Shown here: positions 33,838-41,868 of the stretch, one piece after another
How the letters are laid out: each line of letters starts with the position of its first letter
Numbering within the stretch: the first letter of the stretch is position 1
Assembly (NCBI GenBank): GCA_024434165.1
Contig: QMIW01000014.1
Coordinates: 1-58,271 of the forward strand
DNA: 58,271 nucleotides
Reading direction: 5' to 3'
Origin: Chloroflexota bacterium
GTDB taxonomy: Bacteria; Chloroflexota; Anaerolineae; Anaerolineales; Villigracilaceae
Made by a program: the position numbers and the translations under genes
The notes under the pieces: model-generated
What the model was told of the DNA's origin: nothing
What the model saw: only the letters and a program-made list of their open reading frames with translations
Database searches by the model: none

Positions 33838-36701
33838 GCATTCAACCTCTCGTTCAATTCATCCAATAACTCATTCAACCGCGTGCCAAAGACGCGCATC
33901 GCGCCCACCTGTCCGCCGCGGTTGAAGAACTCGCCGTAATTGAAATCCTCGGCATGGATTTCCAGGTTGACGCCGATGTGCGTCGCCACCTGATCCAGCC
34001 ACCAGCGCTGCTCGGGCGTGAAGGTCTTGCCCTCGGCTTCCTGCGCCTTCAACCAGTCCGCATAACGTTTCTGCACGCGTTCGGGATACGGCACCAGTTC
34101 ATCGTCCAACTGCACCGCATGACGCACCAGCGAAACCAGGTCGGTCAACACGCGCCGCAACCCCGCCCCGCGCACGCGGTCACGCTCCAACTGCGCATAC
34201 GCCCGCCACAACGCCTCCGTCGTCCACGCCCGCGGCGGCTGTGACAACGCCTCCGCCAATTGTTTCAATACATCAAATGTCAACCTGTCGGGGCGGGGCT
34301 TGCCCCCGCCCTTCTGGACAGGGGCGAGCCCTGTCCCTACGTCGCGTCGCGGGATCGAATACAAAATCTGCAACGCCGTGACCTCATCCTTATGCTCGGC
34401 GATGAACGCCTCGAACGACCGCACCAGCGCCCGCGCCCGCTCCGTCCCCTCCGCGCTGAACCCCGCCTCGATCAACTCATCCTGGCTCACCTCGTCAATC
34501 GCCTGCTCATGCCGCGTCGCCATCTCCACCAGCCGCACCCGCAGATCGGGATTGCCCGCCAACGGTCTCACCGCCTCCTCTACAACGTTGGGGTGAGGCT
34601 CGCCCCCGCCCTCCTGGATAAGAGCGAGTCCTGTCCCTACGATATCTGGATCAATCGCATCCAGCAGACGATTCGCCATCTCTGCCAACGAAAGCCCGCC
34701 GCTTCTTTCGCGGACCTCAGCCTGCTCTGCCGTCCCCAAGCGTTTGCCCAGCCTTGAGAGTCTTCCCGCCAGCGAACTGAGCGTATCCGCGTCCGTCACG
34801 CCCATCGCCACCGATTCCAGCAACTGCTTGAACGACTGCGTCCGTTTGCGTTCCAATGTCTGCGGGTCGCTCAACTCCTGGTCAACGATCCCCACCGCGT
34901 CAATCAATACGAAGCGATCCTTCGTCCGCGCATCCGACGTCACATTCTGCAACTCGGTCTGACTGACCACGCGCGTCCCGCGTCCCAGCATCTGCTCGAA
35001 CAACAGCCGCGACTTCACCGCCCGCATGAACAACAGCACTTCCAGCGGCTTGATGTCCGTGCCTGTGGCGATCATGTCCACGGTCACGGCGATGCGCGGG
35101 AAATAACTGTTGCGGAAGTCGCTGATCAAATCTTCGGGCTTCCTCCCCGTCACGCGATACGTGATCTTCTGACAGAACTCATCGCCCCTGCCGAACTCCT
35201 CGCGCGCGATCCGCACGATGTCTTCCGCGTGGCTGTCGTCTTTGGCGAAGATCAAGGTCTTCGGGACGATCTCGCGCTCGGGGAACATTTCCGTGAACAG
35301 TTTGTCGCGAAAGGTTCGGATGATGGTACGGATCTGATCAACGGAAACAACTTCTCGGTCGAGTTGATTCGGGTCGTAGGCAAAGTCATCCTCCAACTGC
35401 TCCCAGCGTTCACGCCGCGTCAGTCGGTCGCGTTTTCCGATCCAGAATCCTGCTTCCACGCTGCTGCCCTGCTCCGTGATCTGCGTCCGAATGCGATAGA
35501 CCTCGCCATCCACATTGACGCCGTCCGCCACCGCGCGCTGGCGTGAATATTCCATCACCAGGTTTTGGTTGAAGAACCCAAACGTCTGCTTCGACGGCGT
35601 GGCGGTCAGACCGATCAGGAAGGCATCGAAATATTCGAGCACACCGCGCCACAAATTGTAGATCGAGCGATGACACTCATCCACCACGATGAAATCGTAA
35701 TACTCGATGGGGAAGTTGGGGTTGTAGCGGATTTCCTTCGGCGGCTGGGCATCGAGCGTCGCGCCCATCTCGAACAGCGATCCCTCTTCGTTCGCCGCGT
35801 CGTACTCAGGCTCGCCGCTCAACATCGAATACAAGCGCTGGATGGTGGTGATGTGCACCTTGCTGACCGAATCGAGCACGTTGCTCTGCAAATGCTGGAC
35901 GTTGTATAACTCAGTGAACTTGCGTCCATCGTCGGGCGTGAGATACTGGTCGAACTCCTTGAACGCCTGCCGCCCGAGATTATTGCGATCCACCAAAAAC
36001 AAGACGCGCTTCGCCTTCGCATGCTTGATCAACCGATAGACAAAACTCACCGCCGTAAACGTCTTCCCCGATCCTGTCGCCATCTGAATCAACGCCCGCG
36101 GACGATTCTCCGCCAGAGATTTCTCAAGATTTTGAATTGCCTCTATCTGCGCACCCCACAAACCCGTGGTGATCAACGGGAATTGCGCCGGCATCTCGCG
36201 CAACCGCCCACGCAGGGTCGTCGGGGCAGGGTTTGCCCCTGCCCTTTCTGCGCCGCGGTCAGTCTGGATGGGGGCAAGCCCCGTCCCTACGTCCACCCAC
36301 TCCGCCAACGTCTCAGGACGATGGAACGTAAACACCCTCCGCGACCGCGGCTCGGGGTCGCGTTCATCACGGAAAAACGTCTCCACCCCCGTGCTCTCAT
36401 ACAAAAACGGCAGTGGCAGCGTTACATGCGGAATATTCGCAGGTAACCCCACCGAATACTTCGCCGCCTGCTCCGCCACTCCCGAAAGCGTCACACCTTC
36501 GGGCTTTGCCTCCACCACTCCCACCGCTTTGCGATCCACGAACAAAAGATAATCCGCCTCCCCCGTCTCCAATGGAAACTCGCGCACCGCCACCCCGCGC
36601 GAAGCATACAAATTCATTTCTGCGCGCGATTGTACAGTCCAACCGCAGGCGGTTAGTTGCTGGTCAATGTTGATGCGGGCGAGTTCTTCGGGGGTGGGCA
36701 C
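33834..36701 (-). CDS. hsdR: Type I restriction endonuclease subunit HsdR
   Basis: Translocase-nuclease subunit (955 aa). N-terminal PD-(D/E)xK nuclease: GEADYLLFVDRKAVGVVEAK. Superfamily 2 helicase: Walker A MATGSGKTFTAV, DECH box (VVDECHRSIYNLW), LTATP, and motif VI-like LLFEQMLGRGTRV. The C-terminal domain binds HsdM/HsdS. Three repeat-derived in-frame inserts are visible: residues ~138-161 and two 18-residue copies of VGTGLAxxQxGGGxPxPx, all outside the catalytic motifs. The TAG stop is donated by a REP. Confidence 0.95.
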   Translation of the reverse strand: MPTPEELARINIDQQLTACGWTVQSRAEMNLYASRGVAVREFPLETGEADYLLFVDRKAVGVVEAKPEGVTLSGVAEQAAKYSVGLPANIPHVTLPLPFLYESTGVETFFRDERDPEPRSRRVFTFHRPETLAEWVDVGTGLAPIQTDRGAERAGANPAPTTLRGRLREMPAQFPLITTGLWGAQIEAIQNLEKSLAENRPRALIQMATGSGKTFTAVSFVYRLIKHAKAKRVLFLVDRNNLGRQAFKEFDQYLTPDDGRKFTELYNVQHLQSNVLDSVSKVHITTIQRLYSMLSGEPEYDAANEEGSLFEMGATLDAQPPKEIRYNPNFPIEYYDFIVVDECHRSIYNLWRGVLEYFDAFLIGLTATPSKQTFGFFNQNLVMEYSRQRAVADGVNVDGEVYRIRTQITEQGSSVEAGFWIGKRDRLTRRERWEQLEDDFAYDPNQLDREVVSVDQIRTIIRTFRDKLFTEMFPEREIVPKTLIFAKDDSHAEDIVRIAREEFGRGDEFCQKITYRVTGRKPEDLISDFRNSYFPRIAVTVDMIATGTDIKPLEVLLFMRAVKSRLLFEQMLGRGTRVVSQTELQNVTSDARTKDRFVLIDAVGIVDQELSDPQTLERKRTQSFKQLLESVAMGVTDADTLSSLAGRLSRLGKRLGTAEQAEVRERSGGLSLAEMANRLLDAIDPDIVGTGLALIQEGGGEPHPNVVEEAVRPLAGNPDLRVRLVEMATRHEQAIDEVSQDELIEAGFSAEGTERARALVRSFEAFIAEHKDEVTALQILYSIPRRDVGTGLAPVQKGGGKPRPDRLTFDVLKQLAEALSQPPRAWTTEALWRAYAQLERDRVRGAGLRRVLTDLVSLVRHAVQLDDELVPYPERVQKRYADWLKAQEAEGKTFTPEQRWWLDQVATHIGVNLEIHAEDFNYGEFFNRGGQVGAMRVFGTRLNELLDELNERLNA
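34287..34340. repeat. In-frame inverted REP pair in hsdR (54 bp, C-terminal copy)
   Basis: Plus-strand GTCGGGGCGGGG-cttgc-CCCCGCCC and minus-strand GTAGGGACAGGG-ctcgc-CCCTGTCC converge with 4 nt between them. Translated it gives VGTGLAPVQKGGGKPRPD. Confidence 0.9.
34587..34640. repeat. In-frame inverted REP pair in hsdR (54 bp, second copy)
   Basis: Same architecture and length as the copy at 34287-34340 but more decayed. Minus-strand foot GTAGGGACAGG; the other arm begins GTTGGGGTGAGG. Translated it gives VGTGLALIQEGGGEPHPN. Confidence 0.88.
36220..36290. repeat. In-frame inverted REP pair in hsdR (71 bp, N-terminal copy)
   Basis: Plus-strand GTCGGGGCAGGG-tttg-CCCCTGCCC and minus-strand GTAGGGACGGGG-cttgc-CCCCATCC separated by about 20 nt. 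The coding strand reads VGTGLAPIQTDRGAERAG and continues to NPAPT before the helicase domain. Confidence 0.88.
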
Positions 36702-36796
36702 GTAGTATAGCCCTCTCGTAAAACGATTGTACCGGGATAAAAAAGGAACGTCAACAAAGAATTATAATTCACCAACTCTTTGCCTTCGGAAACCGA

Positions 36797-37684
36797 ATGC
36801 CCAAAACCAAACTCCTTCCCTATCTCGAAGCCCTGTTCGCCGTGGTCGTCTGGGGCGCGTCGTTCATCGCTACAAAAATCGCAGTCGGGCAGATCTCGCC
36901 CGTCTCTGTGGTGTGGCTGCGTTTTGCAATGGGGCTTCCCATCCTGTTTTTTGCCGTCCTCATGCGCAGGCAATTTGCGCTCCCCCAAAAATCCGAATGG
37001 CTGTATTTCGCGCTGCTGGGCTTTTTGGGCATCTCCTTCCACCAATGGCTGCAATCGAACGGGTTGATCACCGCGCAAGCCACCACCACCGCGTGGATTG
37101 TCGCCACCACGCCCGCGTTCATCGCCATTCTCGGTTATCTCGTCCTCAAGGAGAAACTTACCCTCATACAAAGTTTCGGCATCGTGCTTGCAATGCTCGG
37201 CGTACTGGTGGTGGTCGGCAAGGGCGACTTTGCCAGCCTCGCCGTTGGGAAGTTCGGCACAATCGGCGATTTTCTCATCCTCATCAGCGCGGTCAATTGG
37301 GCGGTGTTTTCCATTCTTTCACGGCGCGGGCTGAGAGATCATCCTTCCACAAGATTGACGTTTTGGGTCATGACCATCGGCTGGCTGATCACTTCCGCCG
37401 CGTTCTTCGCGCAGGGCAAAACCGCCGAACTTGCGCTGCTCGATGCCCGCGGCTGGTGGGCGATGATCTACCTCGGCATTTTCACAACGGGTCTCGCCTA
37501 CATTGCCTGGTTCGATGCGCTTGCCCAGCTCCCCGCCGCGCAAACGGGCGCATTCCTTTTTCTCGAGCCGCCGTCCAGCATGATCGTCGCGGCAATCGTT
37601 TTGAACGAGCAGGTTACGCCCGCTTCCATCGCCGGCGGCGCAGTCATCCTCTTCGGCGTATGGCTGGTGAATCGGCAGGGTTGA
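36797..37684 (+). CDS. EamA-family (DMT superfamily) transporter
   Basis: A 295-aa membrane protein with ten hydrophobic segments and the two EamA repeats: ALFAVVVWGASFIATKIAVGQISP near the N-terminus and IGDFLILISAVNWAVFSILSRRGL at the second repeat, ending LFGVWLVNR. Probably an exporter or uptake carrier for a small metabolite; the substrate cannot be told. Its TGA stop lies in a two-unit heptanucleotide block, and the next gene starts 10 nt later. Confidence 0.9.
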   Translation: MPKTKLLPYLEALFAVVVWGASFIATKIAVGQISPVSVVWLRFAMGLPILFFAVLMRRQFALPQKSEWLYFALLGFLGISFHQWLQSNGLITAQATTTAWIVATTPAFIAILGYLVLKEKLTLIQSFGIVLAMLGVLVVVGKGDFASLAVGKFGTIGDFLILISAVNWAVFSILSRRGLRDHPSTRLTFWVMTIGWLITSAAFFAQGKTAELALLDARGWWAMIYLGIFTTGLAYIAWFDALAQLPAAQTGAFLFLEPPSSMIVAAIVLNEQVTPASIAGGAVILFGVWLVNRQG

Positions 37685-37694
37685 AGGTTGGATT
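37678..37694 (+). repeat. Two-unit heptanucleotide block between EamA transporter and GH16-like genes
   Basis: AGGGTTG AAGGTTG GATT, with TGA in the first junction being the transporter stop codon and the next gene's ATG following at once. It is the shortest block of the heptanucleotide family, so the assignment rests on similarity to the mazG units. Confidence 0.55.
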
Positions 37695-38483
37695 ATGAAG
37701 TCGCGCACAACTCCAAACGCAAGCGTCGAAAAGACCGGAAACGGCTATCTCTTGAAAATCCCCGCCGGGGACTCATCCGCCTACCGGTTTGTGCAGATGG
37801 ACGATTATTTCGGTCTCCCGCGCCGAAGATTCCCGCATCATTCCCTGACGTTGAGCCTGCGTGCCAGAACCTCAGCCTTTCCCCTGCCTGGGACCTGGGG
37901 CTTCGGGCTGTGGAACGATCCCTTCGGCATGTCGCTGGGATTTGGCGGAAGGCGCTGGCAGTTCCCCACCTTGCCGAATGCGGCGTGGTTTTTCGGGGCA
38001 TCGAAGGAGAATTATTTGTCGTTCACAGGCGAAGGTCGAGTAGAGACGCCAAGACCACCGTTACCCGGAAACGGATTTCTCGCACAAACCTTCCGCTCGC
38101 CGAAGTTTCATCCGCTTCTGATTCCTGCCGGGTTGGTATTGCCCTTCTCCGCAAAAACGACGCGGCGAATGCTGGGAAGAATCATTCAAGAAGACGGTTT
38201 GGATATTGCAGAACATCGGGAGCAAACTCCCGGAGTCCATAACGGGGTGGACGTCACTCAATGGCACAGCTACCAACTCGAATGGAGTCCGAAGCGCGTG
38301 GTCTGGCAGGTGGACAAGGTACAGGTGTTCGAGTCGCCGATAAGTCCGAATCCGCCGCTGGGGCTGGTGATATGGATTGACAATCAATATGCGGCATTTA
38401 CCCCCGAAGGAAAGATCGGGTTCGGAGTGCTGGAGAACCCCGAACCCGCATGGCTCGAAATCGCCGACCTGAAACTGGCGTAG
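37695..38483 (+). CDS. Concanavalin-like (GH16-like fold) protein without catalytic motif
   Basis: A 262-aa protein with beta-sandwich character. WHSYQLEWSPKRVVWQVDKVQVFES is the segment typical of GH16 glucanases and related lectin-like proteins, and HSLTLSLRARTSAFPLPGTWGFGLWND matches the first half. The GH16 active-site ExDxxE is not visible, so a binding or non-hydrolytic role is more likely. No signal peptide is seen. It follows the transporter gene so closely that they should share a transcript. Confidence 0.7.
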   Translation: MKSRTTPNASVEKTGNGYLLKIPAGDSSAYRFVQMDDYFGLPRRRFPHHSLTLSLRARTSAFPLPGTWGFGLWNDPFGMSLGFGGRRWQFPTLPNAAWFFGASKENYLSFTGEGRVETPRPPLPGNGFLAQTFRSPKFHPLLIPAGLVLPFSAKTTRRMLGRIIQEDGLDIAEHREQTPGVHNGVDVTQWHSYQLEWSPKRVVWQVDKVQVFESPISPNPPLGLVIWIDNQYAAFTPEGKIGFGVLENPEPAWLEIADLKLA

Positions 38484-38576
38484 CGCAAAATTATTTCGGT
38501 GCTACCAGAACTAAAAATACGCTCCTGGCGGCGGCTTGAGCAGAAATCTGTTTTCTAAAAACTTACGACCGGCTAC

Positions 38577-39599
38577 TTACCAGAACGCTGGCAGAAAGTG
38601 GCGCAGCAACGCATCCGCGATGAGACCGAGGATGAGCAAGCCGCCGAACCTGCGGTTGTGCTGGAAGGTAAAGCCGGAGAACCATACGGGCCAGGCGGGC
38701 CAGCCTTCGGGCGGTTGGGCGGGCTTGGGGCGGTTCATCACCTTGAGGGCGGTCAGCGCCTCTTTATAGGCAAGGAGCACGACGAGCATGGCGGGGGTAA
38801 AGTAGCGCGGCACAAAGACAAGATAAGCGATGACCAGATAAATCAACACGATGGCGGCTTGATTCACGCGGCGGGCGGCTGCCTCCCCCACGCGGACGGG
38901 AAACGTGCCGACGCCTTTGGCTTGGTCGTCTTCGCGCTTGTCTATGTGTTTGGCAACGTTGATGCTGGCAACGCTCAGTCCGAAGGGAACGCCCGCGATG
39001 ACAACGTTCCAGTTCCAAACGCCGGTGAGGACGAAATACACACCGGCGATCATGATGGGCCCCCAGATGAGGAAGATCATGAATTCGCCAAGCCCCCAAT
39101 ACTTGAAGGGATAGGTGTAGGCGAGAAGGACGAGCCCGCCAAACCCGAAGAGGACGAAGGTGACGGGCGAGAAATCCGTGCGAAACAGGGCATAGACGCC
39201 CGCCAGAACCGCCAGCGCGCCGCTGACGATGAACCAGCGGATGGAGGTTTTGGTATCCCAAAAATTTTGCACGAGCGGATGCACGCCGTACTGCGCGCGG
39301 AAATAGTTGTCCTTGTCCACGCCGCGGTTGAAGTCGGTGTAGTCGTTGAGGATGTTGTTCGTGCCGTGCGCGATGAACAAACCGAGGGTGACGATGATGA
39401 ACGTGAGCCAGTCGAAGGTCCCGTCGCGGGCGGCGAGGATGCCGGCGATGACACAGGAATACACCGTGACCAGCGTCACGGCGGAACGGGTGGCAATCAG
39501 CCATTTGGAAACGACATCGAGCGCGTCCCACTCTTTTTTGTCGTCCATTTTGATGAGCTGCCAGGAGGCTTTGCGCCACATGGAGAAATTGATGGGCAT
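38577..39599 (-). CDS. UbiA-family prenyltransferase (MenA-like)
   Basis: A 340-aa membrane prenyltransferase. The first aspartate motif NDYTDFNRGVDKD and the second DKREDDQAKG are intact, with about eight hydrophobic helices between and after. Family members attach polyprenyl chains to aromatic acceptors, as in menaquinone synthesis. The exact acceptor is not shown by sequence. The open frame extends to 39824, but the ATG at 39599 has GGAG at 8 nt and a normal N-terminus; the upstream extension overlaps mazG. Confidence 0.88.
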   Translation of the reverse strand: MPINFSMWRKASWQLIKMDDKKEWDALDVVSKWLIATRSAVTLVTVYSCVIAGILAARDGTFDWLTFIIVTLGLFIAHGTNNILNDYTDFNRGVDKDNYFRAQYGVHPLVQNFWDTKTSIRWFIVSGALAVLAGVYALFRTDFSPVTFVLFGFGGLVLLAYTYPFKYWGLGEFMIFLIWGPIMIAGVYFVLTGVWNWNVVIAGVPFGLSVASINVAKHIDKREDDQAKGVGTFPVRVGEAAARRVNQAAIVLIYLVIAYLVFVPRYFTPAMLVVLLAYKEALTALKVMNRPKPAQPPEGWPAWPVWFSGFTFQHNRRFGGLLILGLIADALLRHFLPAFW

Positions 39600-39820
39600 G
39601 GTGCTCTCTCCTTGGGTCAAATTGGTTATGCGGTAATCGGATAGATTATGTAGGATTATACAACCAATTTGTGAAAAATGGAACTTTCTGACATGGAAGG
39701 GAATGGTGAACCAAGACTTCATGAGCGCTCCTGCCGCAGCCCCCGGCGGCGGGGACGCCGTCTTGAGCAAGTTACTTGAGCAAGTTAAACGAGAAGTCTT
39801 TTGTTTATCGCCGGTGGAAA

Positions 39821-40936
39821 TCACATCCCCAGTCTTTTGGCTTCGTTCCAGAAGGCGTCCATTTCTTCGAGCGTCATATCGGAGAGATTCCGTCCCTGTT
39901 CCTTTGCGCGCTTTTCCACGTGGGCAAAGCGGCGTTTGAATTTGAGGTTCGCCTCCCTCAAAGCGGATTCGGCGTCCGCGTCCCGCCAGCGGGCGAGGTT
40001 GACCAGCACGAAGAACAGGTCGCCCAACTCCGCTTTGACCTGTTCCGGGTTACCGGCGGTTTTTATCTCTTCGATCTCTTCGCGGATCTTATCCAGCACG
40101 CCTTCGACTTCGGGCCAGTCAAAACCGACGCGCGCGGCGCGCTCCTGGTACTCCTGCGCCTGACTCAAGGCGGGCAGGGCGGCGGGCACTCCATCTAAAA
40201 TCCCCTTATCCTCTTTCTTCCCTTCGACGCCGCTCAGGGCAAGCTCTCTTCTTTCTTTCTCTTTCAACTTCTCCCAGTTCTGCAAAACTCCATCCACCCC
40301 CTCCAGTTTCAAATCTCCGAACACATGCGGGTGGCGGCGGATGATTTTTTCGTAGATGTGCTGGATAACCCCGGTCATGTTGAAGTCCCGGCTCTCGCTG
40401 GCAATCTGGGCATTGAGGACGACCTGCAGCAGCAGATCGCCGAATTCCTCGCGCATGCCGTTCGTGTCGTTCGTATCCATGACGGATAACGTCTCGTAGG
40501 ATTCTTCGAGCAGGTGTTTGCGAAGGGTTTGATGAGTCTGCTCCCTGTCCCACGGACATCCATCCGGCGCGCGCAAGTGAGCCACGATCTCGGCAAAGGA
40601 CTCGAAGGATGTCCCCTCCCCCAATGAAGGAATGTACAGGCAGACGGGAGGCTGCAGGTCGAAGGTTGAAGGTTGCAGGTCGCCAAGCTGCTCGACTTTC
40701 GATACCTGCCCTTCGACAAGATACACTTTATGCCCTTCCGGATAGACCGCCAGCAACACCGCCTTCACCTGCGAAGCCAATTCCTGCGAGTCAATGCCGA
40801 GAATCAACGTATCCACGTCCGGCGGGGTGGGCGGATAATGCCGGGAGGTAAACTCCGCTCCATCGAGCAGGGTCAACTTCGAGGGCGGGGCGAGGCGGAG
40901 CGTCTCGAAGATGGAGGCAAGTTGGGAAAAGTCCAT
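39821..40936 (-). CDS. mazG: MazG family nucleoside triphosphate pyrophosphohydrolase
   Basis: A 371-aa protein. Residues ~115-371 are the double MazG domain: LRAPDGCPWDREQTHQTL, EESYE, EEFGDLLLQVVLNAQIA, then EEIEE and AELGDLFFVLVNLARW. Residues 1-110 are a degraded extra domain. Two repeat-derived in-frame stretches are visible: a heptanucleotide array encoding DLQPSTFDLQPP (40655-40682), and LALSGVEG from a CCCTTCGACGCCGCTCAGGG palindrome (about 40220-40245). The gene starts downstream of rpsI with AGGAG. Confidence 0.92.
   Translation of the reverse strand: MDFSQLASIFETLRLAPPSKLTLLDGAEFTSRHYPPTPPDVDTLILGIDSQELASQVKAVLLAVYPEGHKVYLVEGQVSKVEQLGDLQPSTFDLQPPVCLYIPSLGEGTSFESFAEIVAHLRAPDGCPWDREQTHQTLRKHLLEESYETLSVMDTNDTNGMREEFGDLLLQVVLNAQIASESRDFNMTGVIQHIYEKIIRRHPHVFGDLKLEGVDGVLQNWEKLKEKERRELALSGVEGKKEDKGILDGVPAALPALSQAQEYQERAARVGFDWPEVEGVLDKIREEIEEIKTAGNPEQVKAELGDLFFVLVNLARWRDADAESALREANLKFKRRFAHVEKRAKEQGRNLSDMTLEEMDAFWNEAKRLGM
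40655..40682 (-). repeat. In-frame heptanucleotide array in mazG
   Basis: Units CAGGTCG, AAGGTTG, AAGGTTG, CAGGTCG at 7-bp spacing, translated as part of DLQPSTFDLQPP in the linker between the N-terminal region and the MazG domain. Confidence 0.82.
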
Positions 40937-40953
40937 GCTTTCTCCTTAAAAAC

Positions 40954-40988
40954 GTAATTGGTAACTCGTAATTACGAATTACCAATTA
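40954..40988 (-). repeat. Heptanucleotide-period array between rpsI and mazG
   Basis: GTAATTG, GTAACTC, GTAATTA, CGAATTA, CCAATTA at 7-bp spacing. The array is also nearly self-complementary and could fold as a hairpin at the end of the ribosomal operon. Confidence 0.75.
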
Positions 40989-41018
40989 CACCACTTCGTG
41001 TGTCGGAATGGAAATATT

Positions 41019-41411
41019 TTAACGCTTGGTGTAGGTCGGCGCCTTGCGGGCTTTCTTGAGACCGGGTTTCTTGCGTTCCTTCACGCGGGCATCGCGGGTG
41101 AGCAAGCCCTTCCGGCGCAGGGCGGCTGTCCAGTCTGCGTTGAGGCGCTGGAGCGCGCGGGCGATGCCGAGGCGGATGGATTCAACCTGTCCTGCCACGC
41201 CGCCGCCGTTGACCAGCACGGTCACGTCGTATTTGCCGGATTCCTGACCGACCGCGCTGAACGGGCGCAGGACGCTTTCCACATCGCCATAGCGGGAGAA
41301 GAACGCCGCCGCTTCCTTTTCATTGACGACGAACTTGCCGCTGCCAGCCATTACGCGCACGCGGGCGGTGCTTGCCTTGCGGCGGCCAATGCCTTCGTAG
41401 TATTGAGCCAT
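41019..41411 (-). CDS. rpsI: 30S ribosomal protein S9
   Basis: Small-subunit protein of 130 aa, full length. YYEGIGRRKASTARVRV at the start and the C-terminal DARVKERKKPGLKKARKAP with TKR end, which reaches the P-site tRNA, are canonical. It follows rplM by 13 nt, the usual pair. Confidence 0.98.
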   Translation of the reverse strand: MAQYYEGIGRRKASTARVRVMAGSGKFVVNEKEAAAFFSRYGDVESVLRPFSAVGQESGKYDVTVLVNGGGVAGQVESIRLGIARALQRLNADWTAALRRKGLLTRDARVKERKKPGLKKARKAPTYTKR

Positions 41412-41424
41412 ATTCTCTTACCTC

Positions 41425-41868
41425 TTATTCCAAAACTTTCGGGTTCTGCATGCCGTGCGGATGTTCGGGACCGGCGTAAAGCTTCAAACGCTTGAGCACC
41501 GAGCGTCCCATGCGGTTGTGCGGCAGCATGCCCCACACCGCCTCGCGCAGGACGCGGTCGGGATAGGCGGCAAGCTGGTCGCGCAGGGAAATGCTTTTGA
41601 TGCCGCCGGGATAGCCCGAAACGCGGTGATACTGCTTGGAAATCAGGCGCGATTTGGTCTTGGTTCCGGTCACGGTCACGCGCCCGCAATTGACCACCAC
41701 CACGAAGTCGCCCATTTCCACGCCGGGCGTGAAGGAGGGCTTGTGCTTTCCAAGCAAAATATGCGCGATGCGCGCGGCAAGGCGTCCCAGGTTCTGCCCT
41801 TCGGCATTGATGACAACCCAGTCGCGCTGAATGTCAGCGGCTTTCGGATAATACGTCTTCTGTTGCAC
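41425..41868 (-). CDS. rplM: 50S ribosomal protein L13
   Basis: Large-subunit assembly protein, 147 aa. Signatures are WVVINAEGQNLGRLA, the KHKPSFTPGVEMGDFVVVVN stretch and the conserved MLPHNRMGRSVLKRLK. The start is GTG with GGAG 8 nt upstream, so it overlaps the truA 3' end by 35 nt. Confidence 0.97.
   Translation of the reverse strand: MQQKTYYPKAADIQRDWVVINAEGQNLGRLAARIAHILLGKHKPSFTPGVEMGDFVVVVNCGRVTVTGTKTKSRLISKQYHRVSGYPGGIKSISLRDQLAAYPDRVLREAVWGMLPHNRMGRSVLKRLKLYAGPEHPHGMQNPKVLE

Noticed and set aside
33486-33869. Open frames on both strands with repeated AGPASALL, GMGLAPVQRAGRTQGPP or similar peptides
   Set aside because: They are translations of the 57-bp tandem repeat in several frames. 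No start signal or non-repeat domain is present.
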